Part shown: positions 46,984 to 56,341 of the stretch, piece by piece
How positions within the stretch are numbered: position 1 is the stretch's first letter
Layout: each line of letters begins with the position of its first letter
Assembly (NCBI RefSeq): GCF_900115495.1
Contig: NZ_FOWR01000008.1
Coordinates: 1 to 64,000, forward strand
DNA length: 64,000 bases
Direction of reading: 5' to 3'
Source of the DNA: Enterovibrio norvegicus DSM 15893
GTDB lineage: Bacteria > Pseudomonadota > Gammaproteobacteria > Enterobacterales > Vibrionaceae
Position numbers and translations under genes: made by a program
Notes under the pieces: model-generated
The model's database searches: none
Told to the model about the DNA's origin: nothing
The model's input: only the letters and a program-made list of their open reading frames with translations

Positions 46984-47924
46984 TGAGCGTGCCTCTTTCC
47001 GCCACAGAGCTTCAAGCACTCGTGGATAAAACCTTCTCTCTCTATCACTCCTTACCTGGTGGTGAGAACGCGAGCTATATTCCCTATTTGGACTCAGTGC
47101 CATCTCGGCTTGCTGCTCTCGTTATCGTCACGGCAAAGGGTGAAATCTATAAAGCGGGAGACAGTGACTATGGCTTTGCGATCGAATCCATTTCGAAAGT
47201 CGCGACCCTGTCTTTATTGATGGAAGACGTCGGCCCAGAAACGGTCAGAGAGAAAATCGGCGCTGAGCCCACAGGCTTACCTTTCAACTCAGTACTTGCG
47301 TTGTGCGAGCACCAAGACAAACCTCTCTCTCCACTCGTGAACGCCGGAGCAATGGCCAGTGTAAGCTTATTGAATGCATCATCTGGTGAAGAACGTTGGG
47401 CACGCATCCTTGATATCCAACGGCGAATGACAGCAGGCAACGTGGTGCTTTCCGATGCCATTAATGAATCCGAACAAACCACGAATTTCCATAATCGCGG
47501 CATCGCATGGCTTTTATATGCGGCAGGAAATTGTTTCTGCGATCCTATGGAGGCGTGTGAGGTCTACACCCGACAATGCTCTACATTGGTGACCTGCAAA
47601 GATCTCGCCGCAATGAGCGCAACACTGGCCAACCACGGCAAAAACCCGCTTTCTGGTGAGCAGGTGCTTACCCCGGAAAATGTCCCACATATTCTGGCAG
47701 AGATGACCATGGAGGGGCTTTACGACTATTCGGGAGACTGGGCATTTGAAGTCGGGTTACCGGGGAAAAGTGGTGTGGGCGGTGGCTTACTCGCCGTGTG
47801 TCCGGGCAAACTTGGCATTGCCGCCTTTTCGCCACCTCTCGATGAGTCGGGGAACAGTGTCCGCGCCCAACGCATGATTGCAGAAGTAGCAAAGGCACTG
47901 GATCTCAATATTTACGCGGCTTAA
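46983..47924 (+). CDS. glsA: Glutaminase
   Basis: This serine-dependent glutaminase hydrolyses glutamine to glutamate and ammonia. The 313-aa length is normal. The catalytic serine and lysine are in FAIESISKVATLSLL (S-x-x-K, about residues 61-75), and NAGAMAS and ESEQTTNFHNR carry substrate-site residues. Translationally coupled to gadC, it supplies glutamate for GadB and ammonia that neutralises acid, the glutamine-dependent acid-resistance scheme described in E. coli. Confidence 0.95.
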   Translation: MSVPLSATELQALVDKTFSLYHSLPGGENASYIPYLDSVPSRLAALVIVTAKGEIYKAGDSDYGFAIESISKVATLSLLMEDVGPETVREKIGAEPTGLPFNSVLALCEHQDKPLSPLVNAGAMASVSLLNASSGEERWARILDIQRRMTAGNVVLSDAINESEQTTNFHNRGIAWLLYAAGNCFCDPMEACEVYTRQCSTLVTCKDLAAMSATLANHGKNPLSGEQVLTPENVPHILAEMTMEGLYDYSGDWAFEVGLPGKSGVGGGLLAVCPGKLGIAAFSPPLDESGNSVRAQRMIAEVAKALDLNIYAA

Positions 47925-47974
47925 CTTCCTATTTTCATTGGGATAATGATTTAGCGCCACCCTCCCAACAAACG

Positions 47975-48003
47975 AAAAAGTGAGGCTGAGTGCCTCACTT
48001 TTT
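47975..48003. terminator. Bidirectional terminator glsA / cinA-like
   Basis: AAAAAGTGAGGC and GCCTCACTTTTT form a perfect stem around TGAGT between two convergent genes. Confidence 0.92.
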
Positions 48004-48046
48004 ATGCGTATCCGTTACTCTGCTTATCTTTTGTTATGCGCACCCA

Positions 48047-49330
48047 TTATTGAGCATCAATGGGCTCGTCTTCGACGGGAATAAATAGCGATTCAAGTGT
48101 TATCAGAGAGCTAATCTCGCCAAACACCTCTTTACCTTGCAAGTAACGGCGTAACATATCCATCAGCATGGTAGAGGCATAACAGCGAAAATCTTCATGG
48201 GTGAGTGAACGGCGGGTTTTAACGATCATCCCCCAATCCCCTTCGACGGTCGACAATCCAAGCGCCACTTCGCCGTTAGCCGCATTCCCACAAGCAAGAC
48301 CAAGGTGGGCACCCGCATTTTCTCGAGAGGCGGTCGCCATCGCTAACACCGCTGCAAGCGGGTTATAGTCGCCATCAGTATTCAACGCATTTTCGTTCAA
48401 CACCCAACCTTGCACCAAGGCGTCTTTCGTCATGGCAGATTGATTGAACCAATTTGCTAGATACCCACCTGTGAATTTTTCTGCCACCGCCACGGTTTGA
48501 CCGCTCTGAGCCAGTAATCCGCCAACAGACTCCAACATAGGCACGCCATCACCGACCATGTGATCCGCTAAAATCTTACGTATCGCATCCGTGATTAACG
48601 AAATGTCAGAGTGCTGACGAGGAGAAAAGAGTTTTACCTCAATGAACGGCAACGCCGAACGATAGCCAATCTCAAACAGATCAGGCAGTTCTAGCGGCTC
48701 CAGCCTGTCATTCAACAAAGACTCAGAAAGTCCAAACGTGTAAAGACGCTGAATTTCTAGCTTAAGGTTATTAGGAAATTGCGTTTGCAGTTGCGGCAGA
48801 ATTTCGTTGTCGAACATTTGCTTGAATTCGCTAGGCACACCGGGCGTAAAGAAGAATAAGCAATCATTTAACGTGGCCACAAATCCACACGCACTGCCAA
48901 CGGGGTTATCGATGAGCTCCGCACCTTCGGGCAGCATCGCTTGTTTGATGTTGCTCTTGGGCATAGTTTTCCCGTTTTTCTCAAAGCGTGCTTTCATTTC
49001 AGAAAGCCAATGCGCATTGAGCTCAACATCCACATTCATCGCCATCGCCATGGCTTCTGTGGTGAGATCGTCAGTGGTGGGACCAAGCCCACCGTTCACG
49101 ATCACGATGTCTGAAACCTGGCTACAACGCACCAATTCAATCGCAAGTTCATCTAAGGAATCTCCCACCGTCACGCGTCGATGCATGGCAAAGCCTTCTT
49201 CAAAGCAACGTCTTGAAAGCCATGCAGCATTGGTATCAGTGATATCTCCATGCAGTACTTCTTCTCCCGTACTTAACATGGCAACCCGAAGTTTACTCTG
49301 ACCCACCGCTATCTCCTTGTGTGCGTTCAA
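48047..49330 (-). CDS. CinA-like protein with an altered deamidase site
   Basis: This 427-aa protein has an N-terminal COG1058 domain (STGEEVLHGDITDTNAAWLS and NGGLGPTTDDLT, a molybdopterin-binding-like fold with pyrophosphatase activity in CinA) and a C-terminal PncC-type domain. PncC normally uses the serine of AESCTGG for nicotinamide-mononucleotide deamidation; here the motif reads AEKFTGG (residues 283-289), with Lys in the serine position, so deamidase activity is probably lost. E. coli YfaY is a comparable variant. A role in NAD salvage is therefore doubtful. Confidence 0.85.
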   Translation of the reverse strand: MNAHKEIAVGQSKLRVAMLSTGEEVLHGDITDTNAAWLSRRCFEEGFAMHRRVTVGDSLDELAIELVRCSQVSDIVIVNGGLGPTTDDLTTEAMAMAMNVDVELNAHWLSEMKARFEKNGKTMPKSNIKQAMLPEGAELIDNPVGSACGFVATLNDCLFFFTPGVPSEFKQMFDNEILPQLQTQFPNNLKLEIQRLYTFGLSESLLNDRLEPLELPDLFEIGYRSALPFIEVKLFSPRQHSDISLITDAIRKILADHMVGDGVPMLESVGGLLAQSGQTVAVAEKFTGGYLANWFNQSAMTKDALVQGWVLNENALNTDGDYNPLAAVLAMATASRENAGAHLGLACGNAANGEVALGLSTVEGDWGMIVKTRRSLTHEDFRCYASTMLMDMLRRYLQGKEVFGEISSLITLESLFIPVEDEPIDAQ

Positions 49331-49378
49331 CTTATTTCATTATGCCCAGAAGCCGACCCACACCGCAACTTGCATAAT

Positions 49379-49419
49379 TGTACACTTTTAGTTACACCAC
49401 ATGTTTTACATCTGTTACA
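49379..49419. promoter_or_regulatory. Two TyrR-box-like sites upstream of tyrP
   Basis: TGTACACTTTTAGTTACA (49379-49396) and TGTTTTACATCTGTTACA (49402-49419) resemble the TyrR consensus TGTAAA-N6-TTTACA. They start 23 bp apart, the same phasing as the strong/weak box pair of E. coli tyrP. Confidence 0.6.
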
Positions 49420-49512
49420 CTCATTCAAAATCTGACCCAACACCACAGGCCAGATTTATTAAGCATAGTCTTTGGCTGGCCTCATTCATGCCCACCCAAA
49501 CGAAATCCATCA

Positions 49513-49530
49513 TGTGAATATTAATTTACA
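49513..49530. promoter_or_regulatory. TyrR box just upstream of tyrP
   Basis: TGTGAATATTAATTTACA differs from the TyrR consensus in a single position of the conserved arms and ends 18 bp before the tyrP start. A site this close would block transcription or translation initiation when TyrR is bound. Confidence 0.7.
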
Positions 49531-49548
49531 CTTATTAAAGTCGACATT

Positions 49549-50733
49549 ATGCGCAGTAAATTAGTCGGAAGTACCCTCATTATCGCTGGCACGACCATAG
49601 GTGCTGGCATGCTCGCTCTCCCCCTTGCATCAGCAGGGTTAGGATTCGTTCAATCCTCTTTCATTATGGTCGCTATGTGGCTACTCATGAGTTACACAGC
49701 ACTACTTATGTTAGAAATCCACCAGCACGCACACGAAGGTGCCACCCTCAACAGTCTGGCGCGTCAATTTCTGGGTCGTAAGGGCCAAATCCTCGCGACC
49801 TTTGCAACCTTGTTTCTCTTGTATGCGCTTTGTGCCGCTTACATTGCAGGTGGCGGCAGCCAATTGAACGCCAAACTTATTGCTTTCTCTAACAGCGCGT
49901 TACCAGATTCGATGGGTACCTTCTTGTTTACCTTCATCATTGCAGGCGCGGTGATGCTTGGCACACACAAGGTAGATTTCATTAACCGATGCCTGTTTCT
50001 GCTCAAAATTGCACTGCTCTGCGTGTCACTCGGCCTTCTCACCCCACACATCTCTATGCTGCATCTCACAGAGCTTCCTATCGACCAAGGTCTTGCCATC
50101 GCCGCCATTCCCGTGATGTTCACGTCGTTTGGCTTTCACGGCAGTATTCCTTCAGTGGTGGCTTACACAGGGTTAAACATTCGTACCTTGCGAAAAGTCA
50201 TGCTGTTTGGTTCTTCGCTTCCGCTCATCATTTATTTGTTGTGGCAAGGCGTAAGCTTTGGCGTGCTAAGCCAAAACTCGTTACTCAACAACGACCAACT
50301 GCCTGAATTTATTAACGCAATGAGCCAAGTAGTGACTTCTCCCTACATTACCTCAGTCATTTCGTTGTTTGCAGATCTTGCACTCGCCACATCGTTTTTA
50401 GGTGTCAGTCTCGGTTTGTTTGATTTTCTGTCTGATGCGTTAAAGCGAAATAACACCGTAAGTGGTCGTTTACAAACAGGTTTAATGACCTTCGTTCCAC
50501 CTATGCTCATTGCATTGTTCTATCCGCAAGGGTTCGTTGCAGCTTTAGGGTATGCTGCCATCGCGCTTGTCCTGCTTGCTGTCGTACTTCCCGTTTTAAT
50601 GGCACGTAAGGTCCGTCAGGCAAAATTAAACCGCGACAAGTATCAAGTTTTTGGTGGAAATATTGGCCTATCACTTGCTATGATTGGCGGCTTTACTGTG
50701 GTTGCATCACAATTGGCACTTAGTATCAATTGA
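49549..50733 (+). CDS. tyrP: Tyrosine permease (HAAAP family)
   Basis: This proton-coupled aromatic amino-acid importer has 394 aa and 11 hydrophobic helices. IIAGTTIGAGMLALPLA at the N-terminus is the family signature, and IPVMFTSFGFHGSIPSVV and LFADLALATSFLGVSLGLFDFLSD match TyrP better than Mtr or TnaB. Upstream TyrR-box-like sites and the presence of tyrR in the same window support the assignment. Confidence 0.92.
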   Translation: MRSKLVGSTLIIAGTTIGAGMLALPLASAGLGFVQSSFIMVAMWLLMSYTALLMLEIHQHAHEGATLNSLARQFLGRKGQILATFATLFLLYALCAAYIAGGGSQLNAKLIAFSNSALPDSMGTFLFTFIIAGAVMLGTHKVDFINRCLFLLKIALLCVSLGLLTPHISMLHLTELPIDQGLAIAAIPVMFTSFGFHGSIPSVVAYTGLNIRTLRKVMLFGSSLPLIIYLLWQGVSFGVLSQNSLLNNDQLPEFINAMSQVVTSPYITSVISLFADLALATSFLGVSLGLFDFLSDALKRNNTVSGRLQTGLMTFVPPMLIALFYPQGFVAALGYAAIALVLLAVVLPVLMARKVRQAKLNRDKYQVFGGNIGLSLAMIGGFTVVASQLALSIN

Positions 50734-50883
50734 GAGAAAACGCCCCCTAGCGGTGTCTTGAGCAAGGATGTTTCGCGTAGCACTCGCTTAGTTAACGCTT
50801 TCATGACCTAAATTTTCGCTGCCAAGCCTATCCCTCTTCGAGAGGCCATTAGGTTTGGCATTTTGTTGTGTGGGAGATCCTAC

Positions 50884-51768
50884 GTGCGCTATTGCTCAAC
50901 CGTGGCTGCGGCCGCTTTACTTTGTGCTCAATCTGCTTTTGCTTTTGACTCAACGACCATCAATTTTGAACAGCAGGCTAGCGTTTACGCTAACAGCTAT
51001 GGCTTTGCACCCGCATCGCTGAGCGATAAACCTTTGGAGTCTTCGAATACACTAGGCTTCCACGATCAACCAAGACACGCTTTGCCAAAATACCTATCAA
51101 CAGCACCTGAAAAAGACTGGGACTACTTGATGGGTCAAACCTATACAATCCTGGGTTTGAGCGTTGCCACTGTCGGTATGATGACTCTGCTGCCGGAAAG
51201 CGTGACTAACTGGACAGCGGAAGACCGCGATTTCAGTAACTTGGCAAGCAAATGGTGGGACAACGTCTCTGAAGGCCCTGTATGGGATAAAGATGATCAC
51301 TACCTAAACTATGTGATGCATCCGTACTTTGGTGGTGTTTACTACACCGCAGCACGTCACTCAGGCTTTAACGAGTGGGAATCCTTCGTTTACTCCTTCA
51401 CCATGTCCACGTTTTTCTGGGAATACGGTGTAGAGTCATTCGCAGAAGTACCGTCTATCCAAGACATTATTGTGACACCTCTATTTGGTGCGGCGGTGGG
51501 TGAATGGATGTACCTCACTGAGCAAGACATCGTTGCAGATGGCGGCGAAGTGCTTGGTTCAGATACGCTGGGCGGGGTGAGCTTGTTCTTCCTGAACCCA
51601 GTAGGACATATTCACCACTGGATCACGGACATGTGGCAAGGTGATACGGAAGTGAACATGAACTACAACCCTTGGTTTGATAACCAAGACGCTGCTCAGT
51701 TTGCTCTGGATGCTGGCGCACCGTATGACCATCAGTTCATCGGTATGCAGGTTAGCCTGAAGTTCTAA
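50884..51768 (+). CDS. DUF3943 domain-containing exported protein
   Basis: The GTG at 50884, seven bases after GGGAG, gives 294 aa with a clear Sec signal (MRYCSTVAAAALLCAQSAFA, cleavage before FDST). An earlier TTG at 50863 would put extra residues before the signal. The mature part is rich in Trp, Tyr and His, with FLNPVGHIHHW and YVMHPYFGGVYY, and belongs to the DUF3943 group. It is probably a periplasmic or outer-membrane-associated protein. No function is known. Confidence 0.8.
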   Translation: MRYCSTVAAAALLCAQSAFAFDSTTINFEQQASVYANSYGFAPASLSDKPLESSNTLGFHDQPRHALPKYLSTAPEKDWDYLMGQTYTILGLSVATVGMMTLLPESVTNWTAEDRDFSNLASKWWDNVSEGPVWDKDDHYLNYVMHPYFGGVYYTAARHSGFNEWESFVYSFTMSTFFWEYGVESFAEVPSIQDIIVTPLFGAAVGEWMYLTEQDIVADGGEVLGSDTLGGVSLFFLNPVGHIHHWITDMWQGDTEVNMNYNPWFDNQDAAQFALDAGAPYDHQFIGMQVSLKF

Positions 51769-51803
51769 TTCAACGTGTTACCAAAGTAGTTTGCTGAACA
51801 ATG

Positions 51804-51831
51804 AAAAAGCCGACACGATGTCGGCTTTTTT
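51804..51831. terminator. Bidirectional terminator
   Basis: AAAAAGCCGAC and GTCGGCTTTTTT pair around ACGAT, between convergent genes. Confidence 0.92.
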
Positions 51832-51879
51832 GATCTTGTTGTATCTCATAGGAAGAGAAGATAAATGGGGTTTAACTGC

Positions 51880-52605
51880 TTACGCTGAAATACCACGAAT
51901 CAGCGTCGTGATACCCGCGAACGAACAAAGCACTAAGAGTCCATATCTTACCCATTCCGCACGAATGTGCGGGGCGATGCGAAACGCGACCCAAGACGAG
52001 ACAAACACGATCGGCAACGACATCAAACTGACCTTCACATGCCAAAGGTTGAAATACCCTGTCATGGCGAGAACCACCAACGAAATCACACAGCTAAACA
52101 CGAAGTAGCCTGCAAGGTTTGCACGCATCATCGCCACGTCCATTTTTTGCAAGACCAATGCCATTGGCGGCCCGCCAATACTGGTGGTGGTACCCATTAC
52201 CGCCGCAGTGAAACCTGCCCAAAACATGTTTTTGTTATTGGGTTCGACAGAAAACTTAAACACGCTTGCCACGACAGCGAATAGCACCGCCACACCCATT
52301 GCTATTTCAAGCACATTCAGTGATAAGTAAATCAGCATCACGCCGGCGACAAACGTACCCGGAATACGCCCAATAAACGCCCAACCCAATCCCTTCAATG
52401 AAATTTGTCGGCGATATTGCCACGTATTAATGCTGGCAAGACACAAGGTCACCATAGTGACTGCACTCGGCACAAGCGTCGGCTCAATCATCATCACGAT
52501 AGGCGCAGCAACGATGGCCAACCCAAAACCAATCAAGCTTTGCACAAATGCACCTGCACCCAACGCGAGCATGACAAGCAGGGTTTGTTCGACAGTCATT
52601 TCCAT
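51880..52605 (-). CDS. TauE/SafE family sulfite/sulfonate exporter-like protein
   Basis: This 241-aa inner-membrane protein has about eight helices and the family features LIGFGLAIVAAPIVMMIEPTLVP near the N-terminus and MGTTTSIGGPPMALVLQKM in the middle (internal repeat halves). TauE family members export sulfite, sulfoacetate or related anions. The exact substrate is not evident here, although cysB (sulfur regulator) is close by. Confidence 0.85.
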   Translation of the reverse strand: MEMTVEQTLLVMLALGAGAFVQSLIGFGLAIVAAPIVMMIEPTLVPSAVTMVTLCLASINTWQYRRQISLKGLGWAFIGRIPGTFVAGVMLIYLSLNVLEIAMGVAVLFAVVASVFKFSVEPNNKNMFWAGFTAAVMGTTTSIGGPPMALVLQKMDVAMMRANLAGYFVFSCVISLVVLAMTGYFNLWHVKVSLMSLPIVFVSSWVAFRIAPHIRAEWVRYGLLVLCSFAGITTLIRGISA

Positions 52606-52666
52606 CAGTGATTTCTTTCCATCACAGTCATCATCTCAATTAAAAAGGACACTTAACGCCGCTCCC

Positions 52667-53902
52667 CTATCGTTGGATTCGCGTCGCGTGTATGAGTAAA
52701 TTTCTTGGTGTTAGTGCGCGTTCACAAAACGTTGAAACATCCACATCAAAGCCGTTGTCGGTGAGATACAGTGCGCGATCTAATACCAACCACATTTCCA
52801 AAGGACGACGGAACAAGGTGCGCACCGTTTCCATTTTTTCTACCAGTAGAAAGCGCGCTTCACCCAGTGTGTGGTACTCCGCAAAGTCGGTGTCTGAGGG
52901 GATGACAATCCCTTTTTGTTCCGCAGCCCAGTAACAAAACGCTTCAAACCCCTCATTCAACAGTGATTTTTGCACATTCGGAACGGGCAAATAGGCCGCG
53001 CTACCGGTAATTGCACGCTGCAAGGCATCAAAACCCAACCGGAACGTCACTTCGACATAGCGTTTATTTTGTACCGTTTGGCCCGCCGTTACTGTCTCTT
53101 GCAGCGGCAGTTTTAAATCATGCTTGCTAAGAGACAACGTCGAATTTTTCGCCAGGGTTGAAAGCGGCTGGTAACACTTATCTTGAATAAGGTGATAGCA
53201 ACACGGTGATACAGTGACCGTTGATGGACCTGATTGCTTCTCTGCGGCCACGCTGTGTTTCAGCAAGGTGACATGGAGGTCACCACATGCGTGCAACGCG
53301 ACAGCATGGTCACAAGCGTCAACCAGCCTTTGGCTTTCAGGAGCAAACGCGTCACCTTGAACAAAGTGCATGGTTAACTCGTGTTTTTCTGCGTATTGCT
53401 GACCATCACGACATAGCGTCTCTTGCCATTCCAAGCTAGTGACATTGGATTGACGAGAAACCGACAAAACCCGCCCCAGATATCCTTTCCCTGCACACCA
53501 TTCCAGCCAATGTTGTCCATTTGCTTTAGGCATAGCGGCATTGAACGCCGCAATTTGAGACCATTTGCGACCCGGGATACCTGCAGACCAATGAGGAGCA
53601 CAATACAGATCGGCATGGTGACTTTCTTTGACGTGACATAACGTAAGCCAGGATTCGGCTTCTGGTAGCCATTGCTTCACCATGGCGGTCAGTTGTTCTG
53701 GAGACGCTTTAAGTGTCGAAAGAGACGCTAAGGTTTGGTCATCCAACCAATCACACAGTTCAGGATACGTGTTTCGCCAAGGCAAATCGGCAAAATCAAA
53801 CGGCATTCCTTGCCAAAAAGGACGGTGTCGCGCCAACGCACCATCCAGTGCGAGGAAACGTTCTGCAAGAGAAAAACAGGGATGAGGCAAAGCTAACTCC
53901 AA
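52667..53902 (-). CDS. SAM-dependent methyltransferase (Methyltransf_32 type)
   Basis: The 411-aa protein has an N-terminal region without clear motifs, then a class I methyltransferase core: WLEWCAGKGYLGRVL (motif I, about 133-147), VTSLEWQ with the acidic residue, and ALHACGDLHVTLLKH. A VSPCCYHLI motif follows, as in PF13679-type methyltransferases related to METTL25. The substrate is unknown. It starts 86 bp downstream of cysB on the same strand and could be co-transcribed. Confidence 0.8.
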   Translation of the reverse strand: MELALPHPCFSLAERFLALDGALARHRPFWQGMPFDFADLPWRNTYPELCDWLDDQTLASLSTLKASPEQLTAMVKQWLPEAESWLTLCHVKESHHADLYCAPHWSAGIPGRKWSQIAAFNAAMPKANGQHWLEWCAGKGYLGRVLSVSRQSNVTSLEWQETLCRDGQQYAEKHELTMHFVQGDAFAPESQRLVDACDHAVALHACGDLHVTLLKHSVAAEKQSGPSTVTVSPCCYHLIQDKCYQPLSTLAKNSTLSLSKHDLKLPLQETVTAGQTVQNKRYVEVTFRLGFDALQRAITGSAAYLPVPNVQKSLLNEGFEAFCYWAAEQKGIVIPSDTDFAEYHTLGEARFLLVEKMETVRTLFRRPLEMWLVLDRALYLTDNGFDVDVSTFCERALTPRNLLIHATRIQR

Positions 53903-53988
53903 TCGCCAACAAAAATGCGGGAAGAACCACGTCAGTTGGCGACCAGTATATACCTAAGCGTGCATTCTACGCTGACTATCGGGACTTT

Positions 53989-55286
<1,298 letters not shown>

Positions 55287-56042
55287 ATGAATATCGCCCT
55301 CATTGCTGGCTTATGTGTCATCTTGCTTGGCCTGATTGTTGGTTACAACATCATTGCTCAGCAGAAACAACGCGTTGAGTCAACAAAGCGCCAAGAAATG
55401 GCAAAATATATTGCAGTTATTGATGCCACTGAAGAGCTGATCGGTAATGCACATAACTTACCCTACAGTGGGTCTTTGCTTGTTTGTTTAAACAACAAAA
55501 TCCTTGATGCGTTGAAGACAATGCATGAATTCGACAAGTCCGATCGCTCCTTGCAGAATCGAATTGCCGATGTTCAAGGGCAAATTAATCAAATCAAGCA
55601 GACATACCAAAACAAAGATTCAACCTCTTTTCGCGTTCCTGACAGCGACAGAGAAGCAATTTCCATGTTGAAGTTGGTGAAGCGCCTACGTGCTGTGATC
55701 AAAGCGGAGCACACCAAAGGTCGTATGCCAACACAACAGTTTGTGGCTGAAAACACACGCCTCGAACAGATGCAGATGAAAATCAACATCGAGAACGTGC
55801 TCAAGCGTGTTAACGATGCCAAAATCAAAGGCCAAATGGGCACAGCTCAACAGCTTTTGAAGAAAGCAATCGACGTGGTCAGTTCAAAAAGCGATCCATA
55901 CTGCCAATCAGCAAAGGAATCGCTCAATGCCATGCTTGAAGAAATCACGCAGTCATTGAATAAAAGTCACGAAATTGCCAAACCAAAAGACAATGATAAC
56001 AAAGAGCTCGATGAGCTTTTTGCGCCTAAAAAGAAATGGTAA
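55287..56042 (+). CDS. Membrane-anchored coiled-coil protein of unknown function
   Basis: The 251-aa protein has an N-terminal membrane helix (MNIALIAGLCVILLGLIVGY), then an all-helical body with coiled-coil stretches (for example RLEQMQMKINIENVLKRV) and a charged end DELFAPKKKW. A similar body with a short C-terminal basic tail is seen in conserved vibrio proteins of unknown role. I do not recognise the family. It is a single gene with its own terminator. Confidence 0.75.
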   Translation: MNIALIAGLCVILLGLIVGYNIIAQQKQRVESTKRQEMAKYIAVIDATEELIGNAHNLPYSGSLLVCLNNKILDALKTMHEFDKSDRSLQNRIADVQGQINQIKQTYQNKDSTSFRVPDSDREAISMLKLVKRLRAVIKAEHTKGRMPTQQFVAENTRLEQMQMKINIENVLKRVNDAKIKGQMGTAQQLLKKAIDVVSSKSDPYCQSAKESLNAMLEEITQSLNKSHEIAKPKDNDNKELDELFAPKKKW

Positions 56043-56070
56043 TCTCCTCGCGTTTGTCGATTTCCAAGAA

Positions 56071-56092
56071 AGCCCCGCAAGGGGCTTTTTTT
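56071..56092 (+). terminator. Terminator of the membrane-anchored protein gene
   Basis: AGCCCC and GGGGCT pair around GCAA, a stable GNRA-type loop, and are followed by a T7 run. Confidence 0.88.
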
Positions 56093-56341
56093 ATGCCCCC
56101 TACCTTTATCCCTCCTAGTGTAAATCCGATCTTGCTTCCATTTATTTTCTGTCGCGAATTATTTGTGCGTTTGATAACAAAAAAAAGCTAAAGACAATCA
56201 ACTCTCGTGCCGATAGGTACGTTTAATGTCACAATCCACCACCAATTTTTCACGCTTAAGTACCATTTTTTAGAAGCGCGAATTTTTGCCAAGCTTTGGC
56301 ACTTATCTTCCCATCACAGGCTATTGTAGAGTGAGAGAGCA

